Shown here one piece after another: positions 36,293 to 46,655 of a DNA stretch of 64,000 nt (the first letter of the stretch is position 1; each line of letters opens with the position of its first letter). The notes beneath the pieces were generated by a model, which worked only from the letters and a program-made list of their open reading frames with translations, made no database searches and was not told the origin of the DNA. A program made the position numbers and the translations under genes. The stretch comes from Rehmannia glutinosa. Lineage: Eukaryota; Streptophyta; Magnoliopsida; Lamiales; Orobanchaceae. The stretch spans positions 14,454,284 through 14,518,283 of the forward strand of contig CM071931.1 in the NCBI GenBank assembly GCA_016081115.2, given 5' to 3'.

Positions 36293-37340
36293 TTGAATCG
36301 AGTTTGTGTACCGAGCGACGAACAAATTAGGAGCAGAATTCTAGCGAGAGGCACACCGTTCGAAATACACTATACATCTGGAGGAAACAAGATGTATAAG
36401 GACTTGAAACAAAATTATTGGTGGGTAAACATGAAGAACCAGGTAGCAAAGTTCATTGCGAGATGTTTGACTTGTCAACGAATAAAAGCGAGAACACCAA
36501 TGACCATCGGTTTATTGCAACCGTTGAGAATTTCGGAGTGGAAGTGGGAACACATAACGATGGACTTCGTGACGGATCTACCAAGAACCAGACGAGGCGA
36601 TGATGCTATTTGGGTAGTCGTAGACCGACTCACGAAGTCTGCACATTTCTTACCCATGAAGAAAACCGACAGCTTGCAGAAACTTGCGCAAATTTACATC
36701 CGAGAGATCATCCGACTGCATGGAGTGCCAGTCGACATAGTGTCAGACAGAGACCCGAGGTTTGTCTCCATTCTGAAATTCTTACACGAGGAATTGGGTA
36801 CCTCGCTAAGTTTCAGCACAACAGCACATCCGCAAACTGATGGCTGGTCTGAGCGAACAATTCAAACCCTAGAAGACATGTTGCGAGCCGCATTGGATTT
36901 CCAAGGAAGTTGGGATTCGCACTTACCATTGGCCGAGTTCGCTTATATAATAACAGCTTATCGGCCACGATTGGGATGGCACCCTACGAAGCCTTGTATG
37001 GAAGAAAGTGTAGATCCCCTCTACACTGGGAGATTGATGACCAATGGACTCCGAAGGAGAAACGGAAGTCACCCTCGATTCCAAAGGTCGACTTAGTTCA
37101 GGAGGCCATGGAGAAGGTCAAGTTGATCAAGGAACGGATCCGCACGACTCGAGCCGCCAAAAGAGTTACGCGGATAAGAGGAGAAAGGACTTGGAATTTG
37201 AAGCCGGAGATGAAGTATTTCTCAGACTCTTGCCACGAAAAGGATTGATCAATCCAAGGAAAGGAGGCAAATTGAGTCCGAGATATATTGGACCTTACAA
37301 AATTTTGCAGAGGATCGGAAAGTTGGCCTCTGAGACTTGA
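36293..37340 (+). pseudogene. Integrase of the nested Tekay element (267-codon open core, then frameshifts)
   Basis: The open part 36293-37096 covers the zinc finger and core. The finger has Cys58 and Cys61 (CLTC) and one His of the HH pair (EIH); the other position reads ARG instead of EAH. Core residues are Asp91 in TMDFVTDLP, Asp152 in IVSDRDPRF and Glu187 in WSERTIQTLEDML. There are 34 residues between the last two, one fewer than the usual 35, because the stretch before LHEELGT is one residue short. After LAEFAY the frame shifts; ATIGMAPYEALYGRKCRSPL continues in another frame (36910-37248), and DKRRKDLEFEAGDEVFLRL plus RYIGPYKILQRIG (GPY/F) in a third (37044-37340). Confidence 0.88.
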
Positions 37341-37652
37341 GTTACCAAAGACATTATGCGGGAATGCACGATGTATTCCATGTGTCGAGATTTGAAAAAG
37401 TATCAACCAGATCCCGAGCATATCATCACTCGTAATGCTCCTCCTCTAATGGAGAATTTATCTTACACCGAGGAACCAATCAGAATCATTGACCAGCAGA
37501 TACGTCAGTTGCGTAACCGAGAGATTCCAATGGTTAAAGTTGTATGGCGGAACCACAACCAAGACGAAGACGCAACATGGGAGGTGGAAGAAGACATGAG
37601 GAATCAATATCCGAGTTGTTCTAAAGAGAATTTGGGGACCAAATTCTTTTAA
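37341..37652 (+). pseudogene. Chromodomain at the C-terminus of nested Tekay pol
   Basis: The open frame from 37356 contains LKKYQPDPEHIITRNAPPL, then EEPIRIIDQQIRQLRNREIP, then MVKVVWRNHNQDEDATWEVE and EDMRNQYP, ending KENLGTKFF at 37652 just before the purine tract. The order VxVxW, NH, ATWE, YP is that of chromodomains fused to Tekay/Del integrases, thought to recognise heterochromatin marks. The frame is intact here but disconnected from the integrase by upstream indels; the Met at 37356 is incidental. Confidence 0.85.
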
Positions 37653-37663
37653 GGAGGGGAGAA
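37650..37663 (+). other. Polypurine tract of the nested element
   Basis: AAGGAGGGGAGAA immediately before TGTGAAG at 37664. Confidence 0.88.
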
Positions 37664-38607
37664 TGTGAAGCCCTCGATTTTTATTCGAACATGTACTTAT
37701 ATCACGTATCGTCTTGTACTATTTGTCAATTCTACCGTCGCTTTGACGGGTAAATATCAATGATAAATATATTTCGTCTTTAATTCCCCTTATTTATTTT
37801 TTTGTGATCATAATCATTTATTAATTTTATTTCACAATTATGATCACTCGATCGATCATCATTATTATTATTTGTGTACCCATTAGTCACCTTAGAATCT
37901 TTAGAGACTATTTATTTTAGAGGTTTAAACCTTATAGAATTAAGAATTCGATTTAGATTAAGTGATCATGAGACTTATAAGTGATCAAGGAGATCACTAA
38001 TTATTTTGGAGATTGATATTATTCATCTTTTATCACCAATTTGGGACAAAAAGAAAATATATGGAAATACCACAAATACCCTTAGGTGGACGGTCATGAT
38101 GTATATTTGGTGTAGAAATATCTCCCAACTCTTGTACATGCACACCTTGTGTATTCATCTTGTGTATTTTTACACCATTAATTCAAATCTTATACACAAT
38201 ATCTTATACACCAATTCTTTAATATTAAATCATCCAACATGTTGGAGGCTTCCCAACACCCCATGCCAACATTCCTCTCTATCCTTGCAATTGCATTCTC
38301 CCATGCAAGACTACACCTTGACCAAAGTCCTTATCCCTCATGCTTACTACAATTTACAAGACTTGGAACAAAAAACAAAAATCTCTCTTCCTCATACTCT
38401 CAAAATCGGCCATTAGGCCATAATACACTAGAAATTTCATTTTTGTACCCAACACCTTCATCTCTCAAACCTTTCATCCTCCTTCTCACCAAGAAATCCT
38501 CCTACATCTCTCTCTACAATTTTCTCCTCTTCTCTTAAACACTTAGTAAAAATTCAAGAACTTTTCTTCTACTCCATCACAAAAATTCGAACACCTCACT
38601 ACACAAG

Positions 38608-39058
38608 GTAAGAAATTTTGTTCCTCTTCTTGTCTTGATATCATCTAGCTATCTCCTCTCACTTACTAATGTAAGTTTGGATTTTTATTTTTGAGGTTTA
38701 CATAGAAGACTTGGAAGATACTAAGAGTCTCACCATCACCTTGAGGAGGACTTCTAGACTTGAAGAAATTTGAAGGATTTTGGACTATAAGGTAAGAAAT
38801 GGGATTTTTGGTACCATCTTCTTCTTCCCTATTAAATTCGAATTTTAACACCAAAATTATCATTTTGAGGTGATTAGGGGCTGACCTTGGAGCTTTGTTT
38901 AAGTGGTGATCAAGTTCTTAAGAGACCATCAATTTTTCACTACAACTTTCAACTACACAAGGTAAGTGTGGTACCTTTGGCCTATTCCTTCTCTTTTTCC
39001 CTCCTTGGTTCAAATCTTCATTTTTCTAACTCAAAACTCCTTGTATTATTTGACTTAG
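38608..39058 (+). other. LTR mini-intron-like array, nested 3' LTR
   Basis: Intervals 38608-38705 (98 nt), 38792-38877 (86 nt) and 38962-39058 (97 nt), with the same donors and acceptors as 31291-31739. Confidence 0.5.
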
Positions 39059-41025
39059 GGGCTGCCTTAAGTGAGGATTAAAATCCTCAAGGTCTTGTGA
39101 CACCACTTTACACCAATCAACCGAACAAACAAGGTGGGTGGAAAAATCCTTTCAACTTCTAGGTGTTTTAATTCATAAAAATGCATGTAGTATTTTGTTA
39201 TTGAGCATTTGAGATATATATTATGTAATGCATGCTATTTTCTTGTATCAAGTTGAAAAATTTCTCAAGTGTTGCTCAAAATGCGATTTACCGAAAATTA
39301 GGACATACATGTACACTTTATTGTCATATTTGATAAATTCTTGTATGGGATGGATATGTATGTTTATGTCTCTTGAAATCTATGTTTTGAATGACCTATA
39401 ACCTGGACAAGTCGAGCATAATTGATTAAATTTCGATTTTTGTACTTAAAATGCAAAAATGGAAAGTTGGTGGACTTAAGTGCAAGAAAATAAAACTTAA
39501 GGGACCTCTCTGCAAATTTCGATTTTGGGACTGTACTCAGGTTCAAAAATGTTGTTTTGACATTTTAATAAAGTTTTAAGAGTTTTTAGATAAATAAAAT
39601 CAACCCTTAAAAGCCCAAGGACTAGATTGTAAAATTTGAGAAGTTTAAGGGCTATTTTGCAAATTTCGAAACTGTACCAGACCCTAATTTTAAAATTTGA
39701 AATTTTAACTCTTAAGGGACTGTAAATAACATATTTTAAGTGTATTCCAAAAATCCAAGTGTTTAGAGCTTGGAAAGTGATTTTATAAAACTTGAGGGAC
39801 CAAATTGTAAAAGATTAAACTTGAGGACCCAAATGAAATTTCCAGGACTTATACAGCCCATGTACCTGGAAATACTAATTTACCTATAACATAATTATAT
39901 TTTGGACCCAAGGTTCAAATTTCATAACAATTGGACCCTAAAAGCCTTAAAGGCAATTATTTCAAAATGGGACAAAAATGAGATTTTCAAAAGTTGAGGG
40001 ACCTATACTTATGACGTTTTAAAACTGTTTTTGTCCCAATATCCCACTAACCTTAGTGACATTTTCCAACTGGAATCACATTAGAAGCCCTTCCGGTTGT
40101 GAGTTCCGATTATTTTAAACTTAGGGCCCGAAATGACAATTTTAACAATTTTGGGGCCAATGTGAGAATTTTATAAAAACACGACCTCAAAACTTTAAAA
40201 ACCTGAATCTCTGAACAATTTAGAGAATTTAGGAACTGACCTCATAATTTTTCAAGGTCGGGATATTTATTTATTAAATTTTTAACCCCAAAAGTATTGG
40301 TTTTGACAAAACGGGCTAATTGTAAATTTTATGTTTATAAGGACCTAACTCAAATTATTTTCTTTTAAAGAAACAGCCCTGGACTCTCTTACTTTAATAT
40401 TTAATTAAAATATTTTAATTTCTCAAAAACCCCTTGACTTATCGGATCGCTTGACCGATTAATACCCGATCGCGGCGACTTCCTCGTCTTGCGATTTGAA
40501 TCTATAACGGGACTTATGTTCCACCTAATCGTTCAAGATATCGAAGATTGCTTATCCTCCCGATATTCATCTTCATCCAAATAACTCCACCAACGCCATA
40601 ATTACCTTACGCAAATTTTCAAAACTTTTCATGAACTCGCTTCCCGAATCAATAATACTCATTTGCTGGTTGACTACATGAACTTGTGTTTACTTTCCGC
40701 TGAGTCAACTTGGTGTGTCGAGCTCACAATCGGAATGGATACGTCGGGGGATGGAACCGGGCAGCTCGGCGCTATTCCACTCTTCCGCCCCATCGCCCTA
40801 ATCCCGCAACCGAGGGACGGAGTTTGTCCAAGGGAAGCGGGTCGTAGTACTTGAGGTATAATCATGATTATGACAAATCCGAGCCTTGCTAGCTCCATGT
40901 GGATTTTGTCTTTGCCTACGGAGCGATAAGGTGACAGTCTTGGACCATCTTGCTCGGGAGTTACAAGGAAGAACGAAGGAATCGCCCCGATCCACACGAT
41001 TCTCGAGTTAATCGGACCCGTTTGG

Positions 41026-41147
41026 TTGGCGCTACAAATCCGTGCACGCAACCGCTACTTGTATTGCATAGGTTGGCGCTACAAACCGCACGCAATCGCT
41101 ACTTGTCTTGCATAGGATTGGCGTTACAAATCCGCACGCAATCCTCC
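41026..41147 (+). repeat. Three tandem ~46 bp repeats in LTR
   Basis: Same array as 33709-33830; the second copy has lost a few bases (ACAAACCGCACGC). Confidence 0.78.
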
Positions 41148-42087
41148 GCCCGCTTGAACCATAGTGCCTGCGTGACCACGAACTATTTTCTTAAAACTAT
41201 ATAAGTATGTTACTTAATATATTTATCACGACGCTTGTGGATGTGTGTGAAATCATGCATCATCTCTCACGCGTTTTCATACACTAAATTTCTCGCATTA
41301 ACTATTTATATCGCCACACTTGCACACGATCACCCCATCCACCGAGATTTCTGCCTCATTCCCTCCTCGTTTTCTAACCTTTAGATGAAGAGTTCGCCAA
41401 GACATCGAACCTACCGCAGATTGAATCCCTATCCGTGATGTGGAGCGACAATTCCTTTTACTTTTATTTGTTGTTGGACTCTTCATTTATTTTTGTTTGA
41501 CCGTAAGTTAATTGAGATAATCTTTTGGGTTGTATTCGGATACCGGACTTTAAGATTGTAATCAGACTCGTGTTTATTTTAATTCCATTTGCATTAGACT
41601 CTATTTCACTTGGAGTTTGGTATCTTTGGTTTAGATCGTTGATTTAATTCTGTTTAAGTGATTGATCGTTGTCGCGTCACGTTTGGGGCGTGACATTATA
41701 CACATCATCTTATACACCAATTCTTTATTACTATTTTCCCCAACTTATTCCCACTTAACCAACATTCTTCTCAATATTCCCCAACATCATTCAAACCCAT
41801 ACTTTGACTTACATTTTGTCTTCATGCAAGAGACAAATTACAAGACACAATTTGAACAAAATCATCTCCTCTCTCTCTTGAAGTGGACGGCCATATGGCC
41901 ATTTCCTACACAAAATTTCTCTTCATTTCACCAACTCATATTCTAAGTCTTGCAAAAATCCTCCTCCTTCTCTCTAAAAACTCCCAACTTCTCTCTACTC
42001 TTCTTCTTACTTTCTTCTTCCATACTTAGAAAAAATTCAACATTTTCCTCCTTATACACCATAAAAATCGAACCACTATACTACAAG

Positions 42088-42541
42088 GTAAGAAATTTTA
42101 GCTTCAATCCATTTTTGGATATCACCTTGTTCATCTCTTCCACCTTCTTAACTTAAGTTTGGATTTGGTTTTGGAGGTACATTTAGAAGACTTTGAAGGT
42201 TAGAGCTTGACAACATTTTGAAGAAGGACCTCAAGCTTGAAGAAGAATATAGTAGAGAAAATTTGACTACAAGGTAAGAATTGTGTACTAGACCCCTTCT
42301 TTCCTACTCTTCCTATTTTTTTCAAATTTTAACACCCCTTCTCCATTTTTGAGAAATAGGGGCTGACCTTAGGAGATTTTTGGAGTTGAGCCAAAATTCC
42401 AATTTTTGAGCTTCAACTAGTCTCCAAACATCTACTACACAAGGTAAAGTGTAGTCCTTTTCATTTCCTTATTTCCTTCTTTTTCTCCTTAATTTTTCTC
42501 TCATTTTTCTAACTCCAAATTTTGATATTTTCTTGACTTAG
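42088..42541 (+). other. LTR mini-intron-like array, solo LTR
   Basis: Interval 1 is 42088-42186 (99 nt), interval 2 is 42274-42359 (86 nt) and interval 3 is 42444-42541 (98 nt). Donors are CAAG|GTAAG twice and CAAG|GTAAA; acceptors are CATTTAG, GAAATAG and GACTTAG, the last two followed by GGGCTGACC. CTAAC with its A at 42512 lies 29 nt before the acceptor of interval 3. The exon between intervals 1 and 2 is rich in GAAGAAG. A fourth donor-like AAG|GTGGGT is at 42612. Confidence 0.52.
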
Positions 42542-44516
42542 GGGCTGACCTAAGAAGCCTCATCCAAAAATTGTGAAATTATCCTTTTATTTCACAATTT
42601 CCAAAATTAAGGTGGGTGGAAAATTATTTTTCCAACTTTTAGGTGTTTTATTAAAATGCATGTAGAAAATTTGATCATGAGCCTTGAGATATATATAATC
42701 TATGTATTGCATGTCAATTTTATATATCAAGTCATGAAAATTCTCAAGAGTTGCTCAAATTTGCTATTTATTGAATTTTAGGTGCATGCAAGTACACTTT
42801 AATGCTTTAATTAATGAATTATTGTATGTATTGGACATGCATGTGTATGATCTTTAAAATATATGTTTTGGATGACTTATAACCTGGAAAAGTCGAGCAT
42901 AATTGATTAAATTTCAATTTTGGACTTAGAAATGCAAAAATGGAAAGTTGGTGGACTAAATTGCAAGAAAATAAAAGTTAAGGACCCTCTGCAAATTTTG
43001 AATTTTGGGATTGTACTCAGGTTCAAAAATGACTTTTGGACATTTTAATAATGTTTTAAGAGTTTTAAGATAAATAAAATCAACCTTTAAAAGCCCAAGG
43101 ACTAGATTGTAAAATTTCGAAAGTTTAAGGGCTACTTTGCAATTTTTAAAACTGTACCAGACCTAAACTTTGTAAATTGAAATTTTTTTCTTTTAAGTTA
43201 CTGGGAATCACATATTTTAAAGGTATTTTAAAAATCCAAGTGGTTAGGGCTTGGAAAACAATTTTACTAAAATTGAGGGACTAATGTGAAAAATATTAAA
43301 CTTGAGGACCCAAATGAAATTTCCAGGACTTATGCAGCCCATGTACCTGGGAATACTAACTTAACTATAACTTAATTGTATTTTGGACTCAAGGTTCAAA
43401 TTTCATAACAATTGGACCCCTAAAAGCCTTAAAGACAATTATTTTAAAATGGGACAAAAATGATATTTTCAAACGTTGAAGGACCTACACATATTGCTTT
43501 TAAAAACTGCTTTTGTCCCAATATCCTAATAACCATAGTGACATTTGGAACCACCTTAAAAGTCCTTCCGGTTTGTGAGTTCGAATTTTTAAAACTTAAG
43601 GTCCGAATTGACAATTTTTACAAATTTGGGGCCAATGTGAGATTTTTACAAAAAATCGACCTCAAAACTTTAAAAACTGAATCTCTGGACAATTTGGAGA
43701 ATTTAGGAACTGACCTCATAATATTTCAAGGTCGGGATATTTAATTATTCAATTTTAACCCCAAAAGTGCTAGTTTTTACAAAACGGGGCTAAATTACAA
43801 TTTCTCTTTTATAAAAGACCTAACTCAAATTATTTTCTCTTTTACTAAAATAGCCCTGGACTCTCTGAATTTGAGATTTAATTTAAGTATTTTACTTTTC
43901 CAAAAACCCCGACTTACCTGGATCAATTTGACCGATTAATACCCGATCGCGGAGCGATTTCCCGCCTTGCTAATTGAATCTATAACGTGACTTATGTCCC
44001 ACCCAATTTTCTTAAGATATCGAAGGTTGCTTATCCTTCCGATAATCATCTTCATCAAAAACTCCACCAACGCCATAATTGCCACTCGCGTTTTTTTTTT
44101 TTCAAAAATTTCTCCTAAATCGCTTCCCTGAATCAATAATACTTTCATTGCTGGTTGATTTTGTAATTGTAATTACTTTCTGCCGAAGTCAACTTGGTGT
44201 GTCGAACTCACGATCGGAATGGATACGTCGGGGGATGATGGAAGGGCAGCTCGGCTGCTATTCCACTCTTCCTTCGCCCCATCGCCCTAATCCCGCAACC
44301 GAGGGACGGAGTTTGTCCAAGGGAAGCGGGTCGTAGTAATCGAGGTATAATCATGATTATGACAGATCCGAGCCTCGCTTGACTCTCTTCGGGATTTTTT
44401 GTCTTTGCCTACGGAGCGATAAGTGCGGTCTTGGACCATCTTGACCGGGAGTTACAAGAAAGAACGAAGGAATCATTTCCCGATCCACACGATTCGGAGT
44501 TATCGTCCCGTTTTGG

Positions 44517-44636
44517 TTGGCGTTACATTTCCGCACGCAACCGCTACCTATTTTGCATTGGTTGGCGCTACAAGTCCGCACGCAACCATTATTTGCCTTA
44601 CATAGGATTGGCGTTACACTTCCGCACGCAATCCTA
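44517..44636 (+). repeat. Three tandem ~45 bp repeats in solo LTR
   Basis: TTGGCGTTACA at 44517 and 44608, and TTGGCGCTACA at 44562; each is followed by CCGCACGCAA(C/T)C. Confidence 0.78.
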
Positions 44637-45252
44637 CCTGTCTTGACCGTATCACATAGTGCCTGTGTGACCATGAACTGCATTTTCTTAAATGTATAAG
44701 TATATTATTTAAATATTTTATCACGACGCTTTAGAATCGTGTGTGAAACCATGCATCATACTCACCCGTTTGTATAATCTTGTTTTCTCACATTAACTAT
44801 ATTGCGCCACACTCGCATTACCGATCACCCCATCCATCGAGATTTTTGTCTCATCCCCACCTGTTTTCTAACCTTAGATGAGGATTTCACTTTGGAGATC
44901 TTGAATCGGCTCGGATCGAGACCTTGTACTACGCTTGTTGGATTTATCGCTTCTTGTTGTTGATTGGACTCTTTTCTTATTATGTTGTTGTTGGACTTTT
45001 GTATCCTAATCAATTCGGGTTTGTAATTGAGGGGCGTATGACCCTTTGACTTAAAGTTACTACCTTGATTGAATTTCGGGATGTAATTTGGATGTTGGAA
45101 TGTAGACTTTAAGTGATAACTTGTATCATATATTTATTTCCACGCTATTTAGACTGTTTTATTGGGTTATCATTGGTATTATGGATTTGTTAGTCCATTT
45201 GTATTTAAGTTGAGAATCATTCGTCGCGTCCCGTTTGGGGCGTGACACTTTT

Positions 45253-45473
45253 AGACCATGCATTATTGGTTGACGTATGTATATATTTTTTTACTCAATT
45301 TTCTAATGTGTGTTATTGTTTAAATCGGTTTGACTACAAGAATCACTTTCTCATTCATCACATGTGCCACTTTTATTAAGAACGATGAGAAAGTAAAATT
45401 CTATTTTATATTTAGAAGCTTAGCTCCCATACATATTTTGATTCATGTTCTTTTTTTATATTTAAGTACACCT
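45253..45473 (+). other. Unit 3 resumes after the solo LTR, non-coding
   Basis: AGACCATGCATTATTGG continues the unit interrupted at 29820; it matches 16390-16610 of unit 2. No gene. Confidence 0.7.
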
Positions 45474-45512
45474 CCAAATTTGGGATGGAAGTATTTACCA
45501 CTCAACCATTAT
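45474..45512 (-). repeat. tRNA-like relic, unit 3 (B-box half deleted)
   Basis: The A box is TGGTTGAGTGG here (one change). The T-arm-like part seen in units 1, 2 and 4 is missing. Confidence 0.3.
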
Positions 45513-46622
45513 CATTTTTTTCATGTTCTCCATGATTAAATTAATTATTTATATGACAGTGAGAAATGAATATAAAATAGACTAATCAATTGTAATTGAA
45601 AATAGTCAATAAATTGATTGATTTGAAAGAATAGTCGATCACATTTATATATCAAACACAATTTTTTTGTTTATTAATTTTATATATGTATATTGTTATT
45701 CATAGATAGAATTTTATTTAACAAAATAAAATTTAATATGAACAAAAAAAAAAAAAAAAGGTTAAAAGTAAAGAGGATTAAAAAATGGTATGTCCGTCAT
45801 AGTAAAATTTAGAAGAAAAACATGAAAAATGCTATTTAGATCTTTGTTAATTTAACATTTACGATAAAATCTGGTTGCACTTGAAAAATATATTTTAAAA
45901 TGCATAACTATGAAAATAACATCTCGACTAAAATTTAAATTATTAATTTAATAATACATATATATGTACAATACAAAATGTGAGATCAAAATCATAATTA
46001 TTTTTTATATATAAAAATTAAAGTATAATGCTTATATCTTCAAAGAGACTCAAGATTTAAAGGAGACTAAAATCAATTACTTTTGTTAATGAAATAAATA
46101 TCTAAATTATAATGGACAATTTATTTTCAAAATCATGTTTATTTTAAGAAGGAATATATTACTTTGATCCATAAATAAACTTTTTGATAATGTTTTTCAC
46201 TCAAATGTAATGTTGTAGTCGCGCCTAAAATTCAAATATCAAGTAAGTTTTATACTTATTGTTAGAGCTGTCAAAAGACCGGGTCGGGCCCCCGACTCGA
46301 ACCCACCGGGTTTTTCGAAAAATTTGGGTCGGGCCAAACTGAGATTGCCTCGGGCCGCGAAAATGGGGAATCCCGTCAAAAAACAAAAATTACACTAAAA
46401 AGTCGGGCTTGGCCGGCTTTTGAGGCCCGACTTTTTTGGGCCTAGAAAATATATATTGACCCATTAGAAAACTGGTTGGTCGGTCCAAAAATTGTGATTC
46501 TACTTATTGTGCATAACTTAATACAATACCTTTTAAGTAAAAGATTGGTATATCAACATATGGGTTATAATATATGTACTTATGATATAAATGTTAGATT
46601 ATTTTTTTTTTAGTTTTTCTTA

Positions 46623-46655
<33 letters not shown>

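Larger units (their letters stand above)
30344..41695 (+). mobile_element. Structurally complete Tekay-type element, gag-less, nested
   Basis: Two 4.03 kb LTRs (30344-34370, 37664-41695) flank a 3.29 kb interior with a primer site, RT, RNase H, integrase, chromodomain and purine tract. A 5 bp duplication TTATA lies at 30339-30343 and 41696-41700. It is a different LTR subfamily (TGTGAAGCCTCGA) from the host solo LTR. The AT-rich 2 kb of the two LTRs are almost identical, suggesting a young insertion. Gag and protease are absent, so mobility would depend on proteins from elsewhere. Confidence 0.92.
37664..41695 (+). repeat. 3' LTR of the nested Tekay element
   Basis: TGTGAAGCC to GGGGCGTGACA, 4032 bp, followed by the TTATA duplication. 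It is nearly identical to 30344-34370 in the AT-rich part; short indels cluster in the CG-rich last 1.2 kb. Confidence 0.92.
29821..45247 (+). mobile_element. Tekay solo LTR interrupted by a nested Tekay element
   Basis: It starts TGTGAAGCCCCGA and ends GGGGCGTGACA, with CTTTT on both sides (29816-29820, 45248-45252). Removing the nested element and one TTATA leaves about 4070 bp, the LTR length of the left element, and the sequence belongs to the same subfamily. There is no interior, so it is a solo LTR formed by LTR-LTR recombination. Its parts are 29821-30343 and 41696-45247. Confidence 0.9.

Noticed and set aside
36910..37248. Second plus-strand frame overlapping the integrase
   Set aside because: It is not a separate gene; it is the continuation of integrase after a frameshift and is covered in that entry.
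46627..46655. (TA)n tract as a possible origin, hairpin or promoter
   Set aside because: An ordinary microsatellite of varying length in each unit; no supporting context.
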